NCBI GenBank assembly: GCA_014075275.1
Contig: CP046179.1
Coordinates: forward strand, 2,179,932 to 2,243,931
Direction of reading: 5' to 3'
Source: Boseongicola sp.
GTDB lineage: Bacteria; Pseudomonadota; Alphaproteobacteria; Rhodobacterales; Rhodobacteraceae
DNA length: 64,000 nucleotides
Shown piece after piece: positions 8,454 through 17,942 of this stretch. The translations under genes and the position numbers were made by a program. Numbering within the stretch: position 1 is the first letter of the stretch; each line of letters starts with the position of its first letter. The notes below the pieces were generated by a model. It saw nothing but the letters and a program-made list of their open reading frames with translations. It ran no database searches and was not told the origin of the DNA.

Positions 8454-9506
8454 ATGACTGATCTCACTAAAATTCCCGTCACAATTATCACCGGCTTTCT
8501 GGGTTCCGGTAAGACGACCCTGGTTCGCCACCTGATGACAAACCCCCAAGGCAAGCGCCTTGCTGTGATCGTCAATGAATTTGGTGACGTGGGCGTAGAC
8601 GGCGAAATTCTGAAAAGCTGCGCCATCCCAGAATGCCCGGCAGAGAACATCTTGGAACTTGCGAACGGCTGCATTTGCTGCACCGTTGCGGACGATTTCA
8701 TCCCGACAATCGAGGCACTGATGGCTTTGGACCCTCGCCCGGAGCACATCATCATCGAAACCTCCGGGCTGGCCCTTCCGAAACCACTACTAAAGGCATT
8801 CGACTGGCCAGATATCCGGTCGCGCATAACAGTTGACGGTGTCATTGCTCTGGCAGACGCTGAAGCCGTTGCTGCCGGACGGTTCGCCTCCAATGTCGAG
8901 GCGGTCGACGCTCAGCGCTTGGCCGATGAAAGCATTGATCACGAAACGCCGCTGTCGGAAGTTTTTGAGGACCAGATTTCTTGCGCCGACATTGTACTTT
9001 TAACTAAGCCGGACCTTGCTGGCGCCGAAGGACTTGCCAAAGCGAAAGCCATCGTCGCAAGCGAAGCACCGCGCCCATTGCCAATTGTTGAGGTCGCCGA
9101 AGGCAATGTCGACCCAAGGATCGTTCTTGGCCTGGAGGCTGCGGCCGAAGACGACATGGACGCGCGTCCAAGTCACCACGACGGGTTTGACGACCATGAG
9201 CATGACGATTTTGAAAGCATCGTTGTAAACATCGACGAGGTTGCCACACCCGAAGATTTGGTTCGTCGGATCAAGGCAATGGCCGAGGATCAGAACATCC
9301 TGCGCGTCAAAGGGTATGCAGCGGTTACTGGTAAACCGTCCCGCCTTTTGGTTCAGGCTGTTGGTGCGCGGGTCCGGTCTCAATACGACAGAATGTGGCA
9401 ACCCGACGAGCCGCGTCAGGGCCGGTTGGTCGTTATCGCCGAGCATGACGACGTGAACGGCAACGCAATCCGCGCAGCGTTATCCGAGACTGTCGCAGCG
9501 GAATAG
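8454..9506 (+). CDS. cobW: CobW, cobalamin-cluster GTPase metallochaperone
   Basis: G3E P-loop GTPase of the CobW/COG0523 family, 350 aa. Walker A GFLGSGKTT is at about residues 15-23, the metal-binding CxCC motif occurs as GCICCTV, and a His/Asp-rich stretch (HHDGFDDHEHDD) lies near residue 240, followed by the CobW C-terminal domain. CobW proteins are thought to deliver Co2+ to the CobN-containing cobaltochelatase. The ATG at 8454 was chosen because it follows the DUF1636 stop directly and begins the recognisable domain; the frame is open further upstream but overlaps DUF1636. cobN follows after 18 bp. Confidence 0.95.
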   Translation: MTDLTKIPVTIITGFLGSGKTTLVRHLMTNPQGKRLAVIVNEFGDVGVDGEILKSCAIPECPAENILELANGCICCTVADDFIPTIEALMALDPRPEHIIIETSGLALPKPLLKAFDWPDIRSRITVDGVIALADAEAVAAGRFASNVEAVDAQRLADESIDHETPLSEVFEDQISCADIVLLTKPDLAGAEGLAKAKAIVASEAPRPLPIVEVAEGNVDPRIVLGLEAAAEDDMDARPSHHDGFDDHEHDDFESIVVNIDEVATPEDLVRRIKAMAEDQNILRVKGYAAVTGKPSRLLVQAVGARVRSQYDRMWQPDEPRQGRLVVIAEHDDVNGNAIRAALSETVAAE

Positions 9507-9524
9507 GCAAGGGAAGCCCGCAAG

Positions 9525-12500
9525 ATGCATGTCGTATTCCGGGAAAGCCAAGGGCTGGAAGAAACGGAAACACCAACAGATCTGGGGCAGACGCCAGCAG
9601 ATCTGGTGGTTCTTTCCTTTTCTGATAGCGATCTTGGGTCCTTTGCGGCGGCTTGGCATCGCGGGAAAAACAAGCTGCCCACGCTTCGATTGGCCAATTT
9701 GGCTGCGCTCAGACACCCCCTTTCCGTTGACACTTATGTTGAGCAGACATTGTCCGGCGCGAAAGGTATTTTGATCCGATTGATCGGCGGAATGCCCTAT
9801 TGGTCCTATGGACTTCAACAGGTTCAGGCACTGGCGCAAGAGCGTGGTATTGCTCTTGCTGTGCTACCGGCAGACGGGCGTGCTGATCCCCAGCTTGACG
9901 AGGTATCGACGCTACCGGTTTCGACGCTTCGACGGTTATCGCACCATTGTGATACTGGCGGCTCCACTGCCGCACACGCTGCACTGGCACAGTTATCACT
10001 CGCAGCCGGCCTATATGCAGGACCTGTCAGAGGCTCAAAAGCCTTGCCAATGGTGGGCGCATGGACGCCGGAGCATGGTCTGGCTTGCCCGCTAATCCTT
10101 CCGGAATCTGACAAACCGCTCGTTATTGTTACTTTCTATCGGGCTTTTCTCAGTGCCTCGGACCTTGACCCAATTGAGGCATTGTTTGACGCGCTACGGC
10201 TTCGCGGATGTGACGTTCTCGGACTTTTCGCGCCATCCCTGAAAGCACCGGACGCCGCGCGCTGGCTGCGACGACAGTTGGACTATCTGAAGCCCGCCGC
10301 GATTGTGAATGCGACGAGTTTCAGTGGTAAAGGTGACGACAATTCCTCGCCCCTCGATGTGGCAGATGTTCCTGTCTTTCAAATCGCGTTAGCAACATCC
10401 GACAAGGATGCCTGGGCGACCGCAGAACGCGGGCTTTCTCCCTCCGATCTTGCGATGCATGTGGTGATGCCAGAACTGGATGGGCGACTGTTCGCCGGAG
10501 TGGCGTCGTTCAAGGAAAGTCAAACCCGCGACAAGGCGCTTCAGTTCTCTCGATACGCACATAGCCCGGAGCCCGAGCGCATTTCTGCGATCACTGACAA
10601 AGTGAAAGCCTGGACAAACTTGGCTGCTCTGCCCGCTCAGCAGCGGCGTCCTGCTTTGGTATTGTCGACTTATCCGGGCAAAGACTGGAACATGGCGCAC
10701 GCCGTTGGCCTGGATGCATTGGCTTCTGCCGAGGCGATACTGGGTGACTTGGCAGCCAGTGGTCATTCAGTGACCACAGATTCGAATTTGCAAAACGATT
10801 TGACGTCAGGCCATGTCGACTGGCCATTGTCGTCTTATGCGTCTGAAGTGGCAAAACTGCCGCAAAATTTGCGAGACGATCTATTTGCCGTTTGGGGCAA
10901 ACCAGAAAACGACCCTGATCATTTCGATGGGGCACTTCGGCTTTCAGTCACATATCGCGGCGACGCGGTAGTTGCATTGCAACCAGAGCGGGGAAATCCG
11001 GCCTTGCGCCATGACGAATACCACGACCTTTCGCGGACCCCACGACATGGATACGTCGCCTTTTATCTTTGGCTGAAAAACCAATGCGATGCGCTGGTTC
11101 ACATTGGCGCTCACGGCACGTTGGAATGGTTACCGGGGAAGTCAGTTGCGCTTTCCGGGGGGTGTTGGCCCGAAGCGTTGATCGGCGCGACACCTGTAAT
11201 CTATCCATTTATCGTCAATGACCCCGGCGAAGCTGCACAGGCAAAACGAAGAATTGGGGCGGTAACGCTGGGTCACATCCCGCCGCCTCAAGTCGAAAGC
11301 AGTACGCCAGACCGGCTGATCAGGCTTGAGGCATTACTGGACGAGTTTTCAAACGCTGACGGGCTGGACCCAAAACGGCGGGACCGTTTGCAAGATAACA
11401 TTCGCGATGAAGCCCGGTTGCAAGGCGTCGAGAACGACCTTGGTGTCACGGATGAGATTTGCTCGGAGGAGGCCATAACGCGAATTGATCGGTTTGTTTG
11501 CGATATTAAGGAAAGCAAATTTGGGGATGGCCTGCATGTCTGGGGACGCACACCGACCGGGAATGCGTGCTTTGATACCGAGACATCAGCCAAGGCTGAG
11601 CAAACATCTTTGTTAAACGCACTTCGTGGCAAGCGTATCGATGCCGGGCCGTCGGGTTCGCCCTACAGGGGCCGCCAAGATGTGCTTCCAACAGGTCGCA
11701 ATCTGTACACCACTGATCCCCGTTCGGTTCCAACCCGAAGCGCTTATGCGCAAGGAGTAAAATTGGCTGACGAGTTGGTGCGCCGTCATCTTCAGGATCA
11801 CGGCGACTGGCCAAAAGGATTGATCGTCGATCTTTGGGGGTCGGCCACAATGCGGACCGCTGGCGAAGAATTCGCCATGGCTCTGCACTTGCTTGGCACC
11901 CGGCCAGTTTGGGATGAGGGCTCTGAACGGGTGTCCGGAATTGAAGTTCTTCCCATTGCGGAACTTGAACGCCCACGCATTGACGTAACCCTGCGCGTGT
12001 CGGGTCTGTTCCGCGATGTATTTCCGACGCTTTCAACATTGTTCGGGCAAGCAGTGGGACTGCTTGAAAACCGGGACGAGACCGCCGACTGGAACCCATA
12101 TGTTGGTCAAAAACTGCGACGCGTCTACGGCCCAGAACCGGGCAAATACGGACTTGGCATGAACATTAGCATCGAGGACTACTCGGATGCAGGCCGCGCA
12201 AATGCCGGCGAGGCATGGCTGTCGGCAAGTTCCTGGGCAATCGACGGTGAAACGTCGATTAGAGACACCGACGGCATTCGGCAGCGGATCGCATCTGCTG
12301 ACAGTTTTGTTCATCTTCAGGATTTGCCGGAAACTGATATTCTATTGGCAAGTGACTATGCCGCGCATGAAGCCGGTTTTGCGGCTGCAAAGGAACAAAT
12401 CGGCGGGCAAGCAGCGCTGTATCATCTGGACAATACCGACCCTGACGCACCGCGCGCACGCGCCCTTCCTGAGGAAATCGCGCGGGTTGTGCGCGCAAGA

Positions 12501-12800
12501 GCAACAAATCCGGATTGGATTTCGGGCATGATGCGCCACGGTTTTCGCGGCGCGGCAGAAATTGCTGCGACCCTGGATCACATGGCAGCTTTCGCCCATC
12601 TAGCCAATGTAGTGCCATCCCACTTATTCGATTTGTATTTCGAAACCACCTTAGGAGACTCGGGTGTTTCCGCATTCCTAAAGCAGGAGAATGCTGGCGC
12701 ATATGCAGCCATGAAAGAGCGGTTCGAAGCCCTTGAGGCCGCCGATCTTTGGCAAAGTCGAAGCAATTCCATCCGTGCGGCAATGGAAGCGGCGGAATGA
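9525..12800 (+). CDS. cobN: Cobaltochelatase subunit CobN
   Basis: Large subunit of the aerobic ATP-dependent cobaltochelatase that inserts Co2+ into hydrogenobyrinic acid a,c-diamide. It is 1091 aa, shorter than the roughly 1250-1270 aa of Pseudomonas-type CobN but apparently a complete CobN/Mg-chelatase domain. Diagnostic stretches include DALVHIGAHGTLEWLPGKSV, YPFIVNDPGEAAQAKRRIGA, LGMNISIEDYSDAGRANAGE and WISGMMRHGFRGAAEIA. The partner subunits CobS and CobT are not in the window. Its TGA overlaps the ATG of cobG (ATGA). Confidence 0.96.
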   Translation: MHVVFRESQGLEETETPTDLGQTPADLVVLSFSDSDLGSFAAAWHRGKNKLPTLRLANLAALRHPLSVDTYVEQTLSGAKGILIRLIGGMPYWSYGLQQVQALAQERGIALAVLPADGRADPQLDEVSTLPVSTLRRLSHHCDTGGSTAAHAALAQLSLAAGLYAGPVRGSKALPMVGAWTPEHGLACPLILPESDKPLVIVTFYRAFLSASDLDPIEALFDALRLRGCDVLGLFAPSLKAPDAARWLRRQLDYLKPAAIVNATSFSGKGDDNSSPLDVADVPVFQIALATSDKDAWATAERGLSPSDLAMHVVMPELDGRLFAGVASFKESQTRDKALQFSRYAHSPEPERISAITDKVKAWTNLAALPAQQRRPALVLSTYPGKDWNMAHAVGLDALASAEAILGDLAASGHSVTTDSNLQNDLTSGHVDWPLSSYASEVAKLPQNLRDDLFAVWGKPENDPDHFDGALRLSVTYRGDAVVALQPERGNPALRHDEYHDLSRTPRHGYVAFYLWLKNQCDALVHIGAHGTLEWLPGKSVALSGGCWPEALIGATPVIYPFIVNDPGEAAQAKRRIGAVTLGHIPPPQVESSTPDRLIRLEALLDEFSNADGLDPKRRDRLQDNIRDEARLQGVENDLGVTDEICSEEAITRIDRFVCDIKESKFGDGLHVWGRTPTGNACFDTETSAKAEQTSLLNALRGKRIDAGPSGSPYRGRQDVLPTGRNLYTTDPRSVPTRSAYAQGVKLADELVRRHLQDHGDWPKGLIVDLWGSATMRTAGEEFAMALHLLGTRPVWDEGSERVSGIEVLPIAELERPRIDVTLRVSGLFRDVFPTLSTLFGQAVGLLENRDETADWNPYVGQKLRRVYGPEPGKYGLGMNISIEDYSDAGRANAGEAWLSASSWAIDGETSIRDTDGIRQRIASADSFVHLQDLPETDILLASDYAAHEAGFAAAKEQIGGQAALYHLDNTDPDAPRARALPEEIARVVRARATNPDWISGMMRHGFRGAAEIAATLDHMAAFAHLANVVPSHLFDLYFETTLGDSGVSAFLKQENAGAYAAMKERFEALEAADLWQSRSNSIRAAMEAAE

Positions 12801-13912
12801 ACGCTCAACCAAAAGGATGGTGTCCCGGAGCTTACCGCCCGATGATGTCCGGCGACGGGTTGATAGTGCGCGTGCGCCCGTGGATGGGGCGTTTGTCATC
12901 GGCACAGCTTGATGCGATCGCAGCGATCTCAGACCAATACGGCAATGGGCAGATTGACGTCACCAACCGTGCCAATGTCCAAGTTCGTGGCATACACACC
13001 AAGGATCACGGGGCGGTTCTTGACGCATTGGCCCAAGCCAATCTGCTTGACGCCAATTCAGTCTTGGAAAGTCGGCGCAATGTTTTGATTTCTCCGATTT
13101 GGCAAGAAGGTGACCTGACCTGCCGCCTAGCGGATGAACTGGTCCGTCGGTTGGAAGAACTCCCTGACTTGCCTGCCAAATTCGGGTTCTCAATAGATGT
13201 TGGGCCTGTCCGGCACCTTTCCGCAGCGTCGGCGGATATCAGGCTTGAACGGGCCGCCGATGGTCGCCTGATAGTTCGGGCTGATGGTTTGGATGCCGGT
13301 CGTCTGGTTGCAGAAGATGAAGCCATTGATCGCGTCATGGATCTCGCCCGTTGGTTTTCTGCTCGAAGGGACAAACAATTCAGAAGGATGGCGTTGGTTC
13401 TTCAATCTCAGCAGCCAGAAGGCACTTGGCAGGAATTGACGCCAACGCACGAACAATCAGAACCGCAGCCAGAATTGACCGAGCATGGTCAAATTGTCGG
13501 GCTACCTTTTGGCCGTCTGGCGACGAAACTCATCTCGGAGATTACTCTCAAATGCCTTGGCGTTCGCCTTACGCACAACCGCATGCTCCTGCTGGAAGGC
13601 ATTAGTGGGTTTGGCCATGACGACGCAATAACTCAAAAAGATGACCCATTGCTGCGGGTCGACGCCTGCCCCGGTATGCCGCACTGCATCAGCGCCTCTA
13701 TCCAAACCCGCACAGTTGCGCGCCAGATAGCAACGAAGGTGTCAGGCACTCTTCATGTTTCGGGGTGCGAAAAAGGCTGCGCGCGAAAGTCAGCGGCAAA
13801 TACTACAATAGTCGGTCGCGATGGGCTGATTGATCTGATTGAAAATGGCACGGTGCAATCCACCCCAAAAATCAAGGGCCTAAGCCCTCAACAGTTACTG
13901 AACGAGATTTAA
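12797..13912 (+). CDS. cobG: Precorrin-3B synthase CobG
   Basis: Fe-S monooxygenase that converts precorrin-3A to precorrin-3B, the O2-dependent step that marks the aerobic pathway. It is 371 aa with two ferredoxin-like nitrite/sulfite reductase repeats: GWCPGAYRPMMSGDGLIVRV at the N-terminus, QIDVTNRANVQVRG, and a second copy after residue 220. The 4Fe-4S ligands fall in CPGMPHCISAS and VSGCEKGCARKSA. The ATG at 12797 overlaps the cobN stop. An upstream in-frame ATG at 12749 lies inside cobN and is rejected. cobH begins 6 bp after the stop. Confidence 0.94.
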   Translation: MNAQPKGWCPGAYRPMMSGDGLIVRVRPWMGRLSSAQLDAIAAISDQYGNGQIDVTNRANVQVRGIHTKDHGAVLDALAQANLLDANSVLESRRNVLISPIWQEGDLTCRLADELVRRLEELPDLPAKFGFSIDVGPVRHLSAASADIRLERAADGRLIVRADGLDAGRLVAEDEAIDRVMDLARWFSARRDKQFRRMALVLQSQQPEGTWQELTPTHEQSEPQPELTEHGQIVGLPFGRLATKLISEITLKCLGVRLTHNRMLLLEGISGFGHDDAITQKDDPLLRVDACPGMPHCISASIQTRTVARQIATKVSGTLHVSGCEKGCARKSAANTTIVGRDGLIDLIENGTVQSTPKIKGLSPQQLLNEI

Positions 13913-13918
13913 TTCCTG

Positions 13919-14548
13919 ATGCCACACACTTATGAAACCGACGGCGCGGCCATTTACAAACAGTCCTTTGCGATGATCCGGTCGGAAGCAAATCTTGAGT
14001 CGTTTGCCCAATCTGAAGAGCAGGTTGCCGTCCGCATGATCCACGCAGCAGGGTTGGTGGGACTTGAAGACCACATTCGCTTTTCCCCCGGCTTCGTCGA
14101 TGTGGCGCGCGAAGCATTGGAAAATGGAGCGCCAATTCTTTGCGACGCCCGCATGGTCAGCGAAGGGGTGACCCGCACTCGGCTGCCCGCTGAAAACGAA
14201 GTTATCTGCACTTTGCATGCCGACGGCGTTCGCGAACTGGCGGCCAAGATGTCAAACACGCGTTCAGCGGCAGCGCTAGAGTTATGGCGGCCGCATCTGG
14301 CGGGGGCCATTGTCGCGATTGGCAACGCCCCCACGGCATTGTTCCACCTGCTAAACATGCTAGAAGACCCCGATTGCCCACGTCCCGCGGCCATCATCGG
14401 TTGCCCAGTTGGATTTGTTGGCGCAGTGGAGAGCAAAGATGCACTTTGGGCCGCGCAGCCAGTTCCATCATGTATAGTTCAAGGCAGGCTCGGCGGCAGC
14501 GCAATCACGGTCGCCGCCGTTAACGCAATCGCAAGTCGCGCCGAATGA
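13919..14548 (+). CDS. cobH: Precorrin-8X methylmutase CobH
   Basis: Moves the C11 methyl group to C12, turning precorrin-8X into hydrogenobyrinic acid. It is 209 aa, the usual length. The catalytic histidine lies in RMIHAAGLVGLEDHIRFSPG, and VAIGNAPTALFHLL and IIGCPVGFVGAVESK are family signatures. It starts 6 bp after cobG and its TGA overlaps the cobI ATG. Confidence 0.96.
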   Translation: MPHTYETDGAAIYKQSFAMIRSEANLESFAQSEEQVAVRMIHAAGLVGLEDHIRFSPGFVDVAREALENGAPILCDARMVSEGVTRTRLPAENEVICTLHADGVRELAAKMSNTRSAAALELWRPHLAGAIVAIGNAPTALFHLLNMLEDPDCPRPAAIIGCPVGFVGAVESKDALWAAQPVPSCIVQGRLGGSAITVAAVNAIASRAE

Positions 14549-15273
14549 AACCGGGCACCATATACGGCGTCGGGCTTGGACCCGGCGATCCCGACCTGAT
14601 AAGCGTCAAAGCTGACCGGTTGATCCGCAACGGAAAACACATCGCCTTTTTCCGCAAATCTGGCCGCGCAGGTCAGGCAAGGCAGATTGTGAATGGCATG
14701 CTGAGCGCAGATGCCGTCGAGTTTCCGATGGAATGTCCCGTCACGACAGAGATCCCTTTTCACGATCCGGCTTACAACTCATGTCTGTCTAAGTTTTACA
14801 CAAGTTGCACTAACCACCTTAAATCCATCGCCGAAGCTGGCGAGGATGTGGTTGTCTTGTGCGAAGGCGATCCGTTTTTTTACGGTTCTTTCATGCATTT
14901 ATACACGCGCCTTAAAGATAACCTGCCCGTCGAAGTCGTTCCAGCAATTACAGGTATGTCTGGTGCATGGACGGCAACCGGCCATCCGGTAACCTGGGGC
15001 GACGATGTTCTGAGTGTTTTGATGGGGACCCTGCCAGAAGCGGAATTGGCGACGCATATGGCGCAAGCGGATGCACTGGTGATTATGAAAATCGGCCGTA
15101 ACTTGCCCAAGGTCCGCAGCGCGTTGAAAGCCGCGAAAAGGTATAACGACGCGTGGTTGGTTCAATATGCTTCGATGCCAAATCAGAATGTCGTTCCGCT
15201 GCGTGAGCTGACTGAAAAGGTCACTCCGTATTTTTCGATAATCGTTGTGCATGGGCAAGGGCGACGACCATGA
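14545..15273 (+). CDS. cobI: Precorrin-2 C20-methyltransferase CobI
   Basis: SAM-dependent methyltransferase of the tetrapyrrole methylase family, 242 aa. The N-terminal YGVGLGPGDPDLISVKA is the SAM-site glycine motif, CEGDPFFYGSFMHLY the second conserved loop, and VEVVPAITGMSGAW the third. It makes precorrin-3A from precorrin-2. It overlaps cobH upstream and cobJ downstream by 4 bp each, giving a tightly coupled gene string. Confidence 0.95.
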   Translation: MKPGTIYGVGLGPGDPDLISVKADRLIRNGKHIAFFRKSGRAGQARQIVNGMLSADAVEFPMECPVTTEIPFHDPAYNSCLSKFYTSCTNHLKSIAEAGEDVVVLCEGDPFFYGSFMHLYTRLKDNLPVEVVPAITGMSGAWTATGHPVTWGDDVLSVLMGTLPEAELATHMAQADALVIMKIGRNLPKVRSALKAAKRYNDAWLVQYASMPNQNVVPLRELTEKVTPYFSIIVVHGQGRRP

Positions 15274-16022
15274 ACGGTTGGGTTTCCATCGTCGGGTTGG
15301 GCCCGGGTTCCGATGACTTGGTCACTCCCGAGGTCAGCAAGGCAATTGCCGAGGCGACTGACATTGTAGGATACATTCCCTACGTCGCTCGAATTGAGCC
15401 GCGCCCAGGATTGACTTTGCACGCAAGCGATAACCGCGTCGAAATCGACCGATCACGCCACGCGTTAGAGATGGCCAGCGATGGCGCGCGGGTTGTCGTT
15501 GTTTCTTCGGGCGACCCAGGTGTCTTTGCTATGGCAGCCGCTGTTTTGGAGGCGGTTGAGCATGGCGAGCCGAATTGGCGTGATACTGATATCCGCGTAT
15601 TGCCCGGCATAACTGCGATGCTGGCCACAGCTGCACGAGTTGGCGCTCCTTTGGGCCACGATTTTTGCACCATAAACTTGTCCGACAATTTGAAACCTTG
15701 GTCGCTGATCGAAATGCGGTTGCGTTTGGCCGCCGAGGCAGACTTCGCCATGGCATTTTATAACCCACGCTCAAAGTCGCGTCCGGAAGGCTTTGAAAAG
15801 GCGCTCGGAATCCTGCAAGAGGCCTGCAACGATTCCCGTCCTGTCATATTCGGAAGAGCTGTTTCAACGCCTGAAGAAACAATCCAGATTGTCCCGCTGG
15901 ATCAAGCCCGTCCAGAGATGGCGGACATGCGGACGATGGTCATTGTCGGGTCTTCTCAAACTCGGATCATCCCGCGCTCTGGTGACCCTTTGGTTTACAC
16001 GCCACGTTCGGTGACGTCATGA
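15270..16022 (+). CDS. cobJ: Precorrin-3B C17-methyltransferase CobJ
   Basis: SAM-dependent methyltransferase that methylates C17 and drives ring contraction to precorrin-4. It is 250 aa with motifs VGLGPGSDDLVTPEV at the N-terminus, VVVVSSGDPGVFAMAAAV near residue 75, LPGITAMLATAARVGAPLG and AFYNPRSKSRP. The start overlaps the cobI stop. Its last 28 bp overlap the 3' end of cobK, which is encoded on the opposite strand. Confidence 0.95.
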   Translation: MNGWVSIVGLGPGSDDLVTPEVSKAIAEATDIVGYIPYVARIEPRPGLTLHASDNRVEIDRSRHALEMASDGARVVVVSSGDPGVFAMAAAVLEAVEHGEPNWRDTDIRVLPGITAMLATAARVGAPLGHDFCTINLSDNLKPWSLIEMRLRLAAEADFAMAFYNPRSKSRPEGFEKALGILQEACNDSRPVIFGRAVSTPEETIQIVPLDQARPEMADMRTMVIVGSSQTRIIPRSGDPLVYTPRSVTS

Positions 16023-16747
16023 ATCCAAGACAAAACCTCGGCGACAGTTCTAACTTCTTCCCTGTAGTGCAAGCTAGGACGATCAATTATCAACACGGGC
16101 AATCCCAACTTACGGGCAGCTTCGATCTTGGAATAAGCTCCTGTGCCGCCAGAGTTTTTCGAAACGACCAACTCGATCTCAAATTCTTGCATCAGTTTGC
16201 AGTCATCTTTGGCAAGAAACGGTCCGCGCGAGACGATGATGTGGTGCTGCGGGAACTTAAGCGGCTCCTTTGGTGGATCAACCAGCCGCAAAAGATAGAA
16301 GTTCTGCGCATTTGGCAAAAAGGCATCCAGATGCATGCGACCGACGGCCAGCATGACTCGCCGGGTCGCTCCATTCAGCCAATCATTCGCGGCCGCAATG
16401 TCAGGCACACGATGCCAGTTGTCTCCGCTTTGTTCGTCCCAAGGCGGGCGGGACATAGCAACAAGCGGCACGCCGGTTTCTGCACTAGCCCGGCAGGCGT
16501 TTGCGCTCATTTGGGCCGCAAATGGGTGCGTTGCATCAACAATGTGCGTAATGCTCTGGCTATTGACGTAATCAACCAGACCTTCGGCACCGCCAAATCC
16601 GCCAATGCGCATTGGTATCGGCGTCTGAATTGGTCGCTCTACGCGGCCAGCCAGCGACAAGGTAGCTTGAAGCCCTTCCAGATGCACGGCCTTGCAAAGC
16701 GCCGAAGCTTCGGTGGTGCCACCCAATATCAAAAGGTTTGGCTTCAT
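15995..16747 (-). CDS. cobK: Precorrin-6A reductase CobK, inverted inside the cob operon
   Basis: NAD(P)H-dependent reductase that converts precorrin-6A to precorrin-6B. It is 250 aa; LLILGGTTEASALCKAV at the N-terminus is the Rossmann motif, and IVDATHPFAAQMSANA, VSRGPFLAKDD, LVVSKNSGGTGAYSKIEAAR and VLIIDRP are CobK/CbiJ signatures. It is the only cob gene here on the minus strand. Its start codon overlaps the cobL start head to head (shared bases 16746-16747), and its 3' end overlaps cobJ by 28 bp. It must have its own promoter inside the cobL coding region, and its transcript would be antisense to the operon mRNA. Confidence 0.94.
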   Translation of the reverse strand: MKPNLLILGGTTEASALCKAVHLEGLQATLSLAGRVERPIQTPIPMRIGGFGGAEGLVDYVNSQSITHIVDATHPFAAQMSANACRASAETGVPLVAMSRPPWDEQSGDNWHRVPDIAAANDWLNGATRRVMLAVGRMHLDAFLPNAQNFYLLRLVDPPKEPLKFPQHHIIVSRGPFLAKDDCKLMQEFEIELVVSKNSGGTGAYSKIEAARKLGLPVLIIDRPSLHYREEVRTVAEVLSWIHDVTERGV

Positions 16748-17942
16748 GTCTGATGCGGCCTGGTTAACAATAATTGGTCTGAGCGAGGATGGACCTGACG
16801 GCTTGACACCTGCAAGTCAAGCCGCCCTTGATGTAGCCGGTATTGTCATGGGGCCGCCACGACACCTGGAACTTTTACCAGAAATCGCGGCCAGAAAAGT
16901 AGAATGGCCAGTTCCTTTCCTGGATGGACTAGAGGTGCTTCAGTCGTTCAGGGGTCAAAAAGTTGTAGTTCTTGCATCTGGAAACCCGTTTTGGTTCGGC
17001 GCAGGCAGTGTCATCGCCCGAAACTTTGAGGCCGACGAATGGATCGCCATCCCCGGTCCATCAATTTTCTCACTTGTCGCCGCCCGCTTGGGGTGGGCAA
17101 TCGAAAAAACCAATTGCCACGGTTTACACGCCGCACCGCTGGCCCGGTTGAGGCCACATCTTAGCCCACAGACAAAGCTCATTGTCCTGTTGCGTGACGG
17201 TCAATCGGTGCCTGAATTTACAGATTACCTTTGCGAGATTGGATTTGGCGAAAGCATGGTGCACGTGTTCGAAGCTGTGGCGGGCCCGAATGAACGCCAA
17301 ACCGTTGCCACTGCCGAATCCCTTCCGAACCGGGACTTCCAACATCCGGTGTGCGCAGCGGTAAGTGTTCTTGGAAACGGAAGAGTGATGCCCAAGACAT
17401 CCGGCATTGCAGACGATTGGTTCCAGTCTGACGGGCAGATCACCAAACAGCCCGTGCGTGCAATGACCCTATCCGCGCTTGCGCCGAAACCGCGAGAGAC
17501 GCTTTGGGATATCGGCGGCGGTTCGGGCTCGATAGGCATTGAATGGCTTTTGTCGGAACCAACCACTCAAGCGGTTTGCATTGAACAAAACGCAGAACGC
17601 GCCGAACGGATAAAAAGCAATGCTGCGAATTTGGGCGTTGACCGACTGCATATCATAAAGGGATCGGCACCTGATGCCCTTGCCAACCTTCCAAAACCCG
17701 ATGCGATTTTCATTGGCGGAGGAATTTCAGAACCGATGTTAAGCTGGATCGTGAACCAAGCCTCGGGTGCACGCCTTGTTGCCAATGGCGTCACACTTGA
17801 GGCGGAAGCGCTGCTAAGTCTTTGGCACGCCAAATTGGGCGGCTCGTTGGTGCGTATTGAGATATCCAACGCCAAACCTTTGGGCAGCAAACGTGGTTGG
17901 CAGGCAAACTACCCCATAGTTCAGTGGAGCGTTCAGCTATGA
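16746..17942 (+). CDS. cobL: Precorrin-6Y C5,15-methyltransferase (decarboxylating) CobL
   Basis: Bifunctional enzyme that methylates C5 and C15 and decarboxylates the acetate side chain. It is 398 aa. The N-terminal half is a CbiE-type tetrapyrrole methylase (TIIGLSEDGPDGLTPASQ, ASGNPFWFGAGS). The C-terminal half from about residue 235 is a CbiT-type Rossmann methyltransferase (WDIGGGSGSIGIEWLL, IFIGGGISEPMLSW). The ATG at 16746 was chosen because it begins the CbiE domain; an upstream in-frame start at 16692 lies inside cobK. Its TGA overlaps the cobE ATG. Confidence 0.94.
   Translation: MSDAAWLTIIGLSEDGPDGLTPASQAALDVAGIVMGPPRHLELLPEIAARKVEWPVPFLDGLEVLQSFRGQKVVVLASGNPFWFGAGSVIARNFEADEWIAIPGPSIFSLVAARLGWAIEKTNCHGLHAAPLARLRPHLSPQTKLIVLLRDGQSVPEFTDYLCEIGFGESMVHVFEAVAGPNERQTVATAESLPNRDFQHPVCAAVSVLGNGRVMPKTSGIADDWFQSDGQITKQPVRAMTLSALAPKPRETLWDIGGGSGSIGIEWLLSEPTTQAVCIEQNAERAERIKSNAANLGVDRLHIIKGSAPDALANLPKPDAIFIGGGISEPMLSWIVNQASGARLVANGVTLEAEALLSLWHAKLGGSLVRIEISNAKPLGSKRGWQANYPIVQWSVQL

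Noticed and set aside
16019-16753. 244-codon plus-strand frame opposite cobK that would fill the operon gap
   Set aside because: cobK on the minus strand has all family signatures; the plus-strand frame has none.
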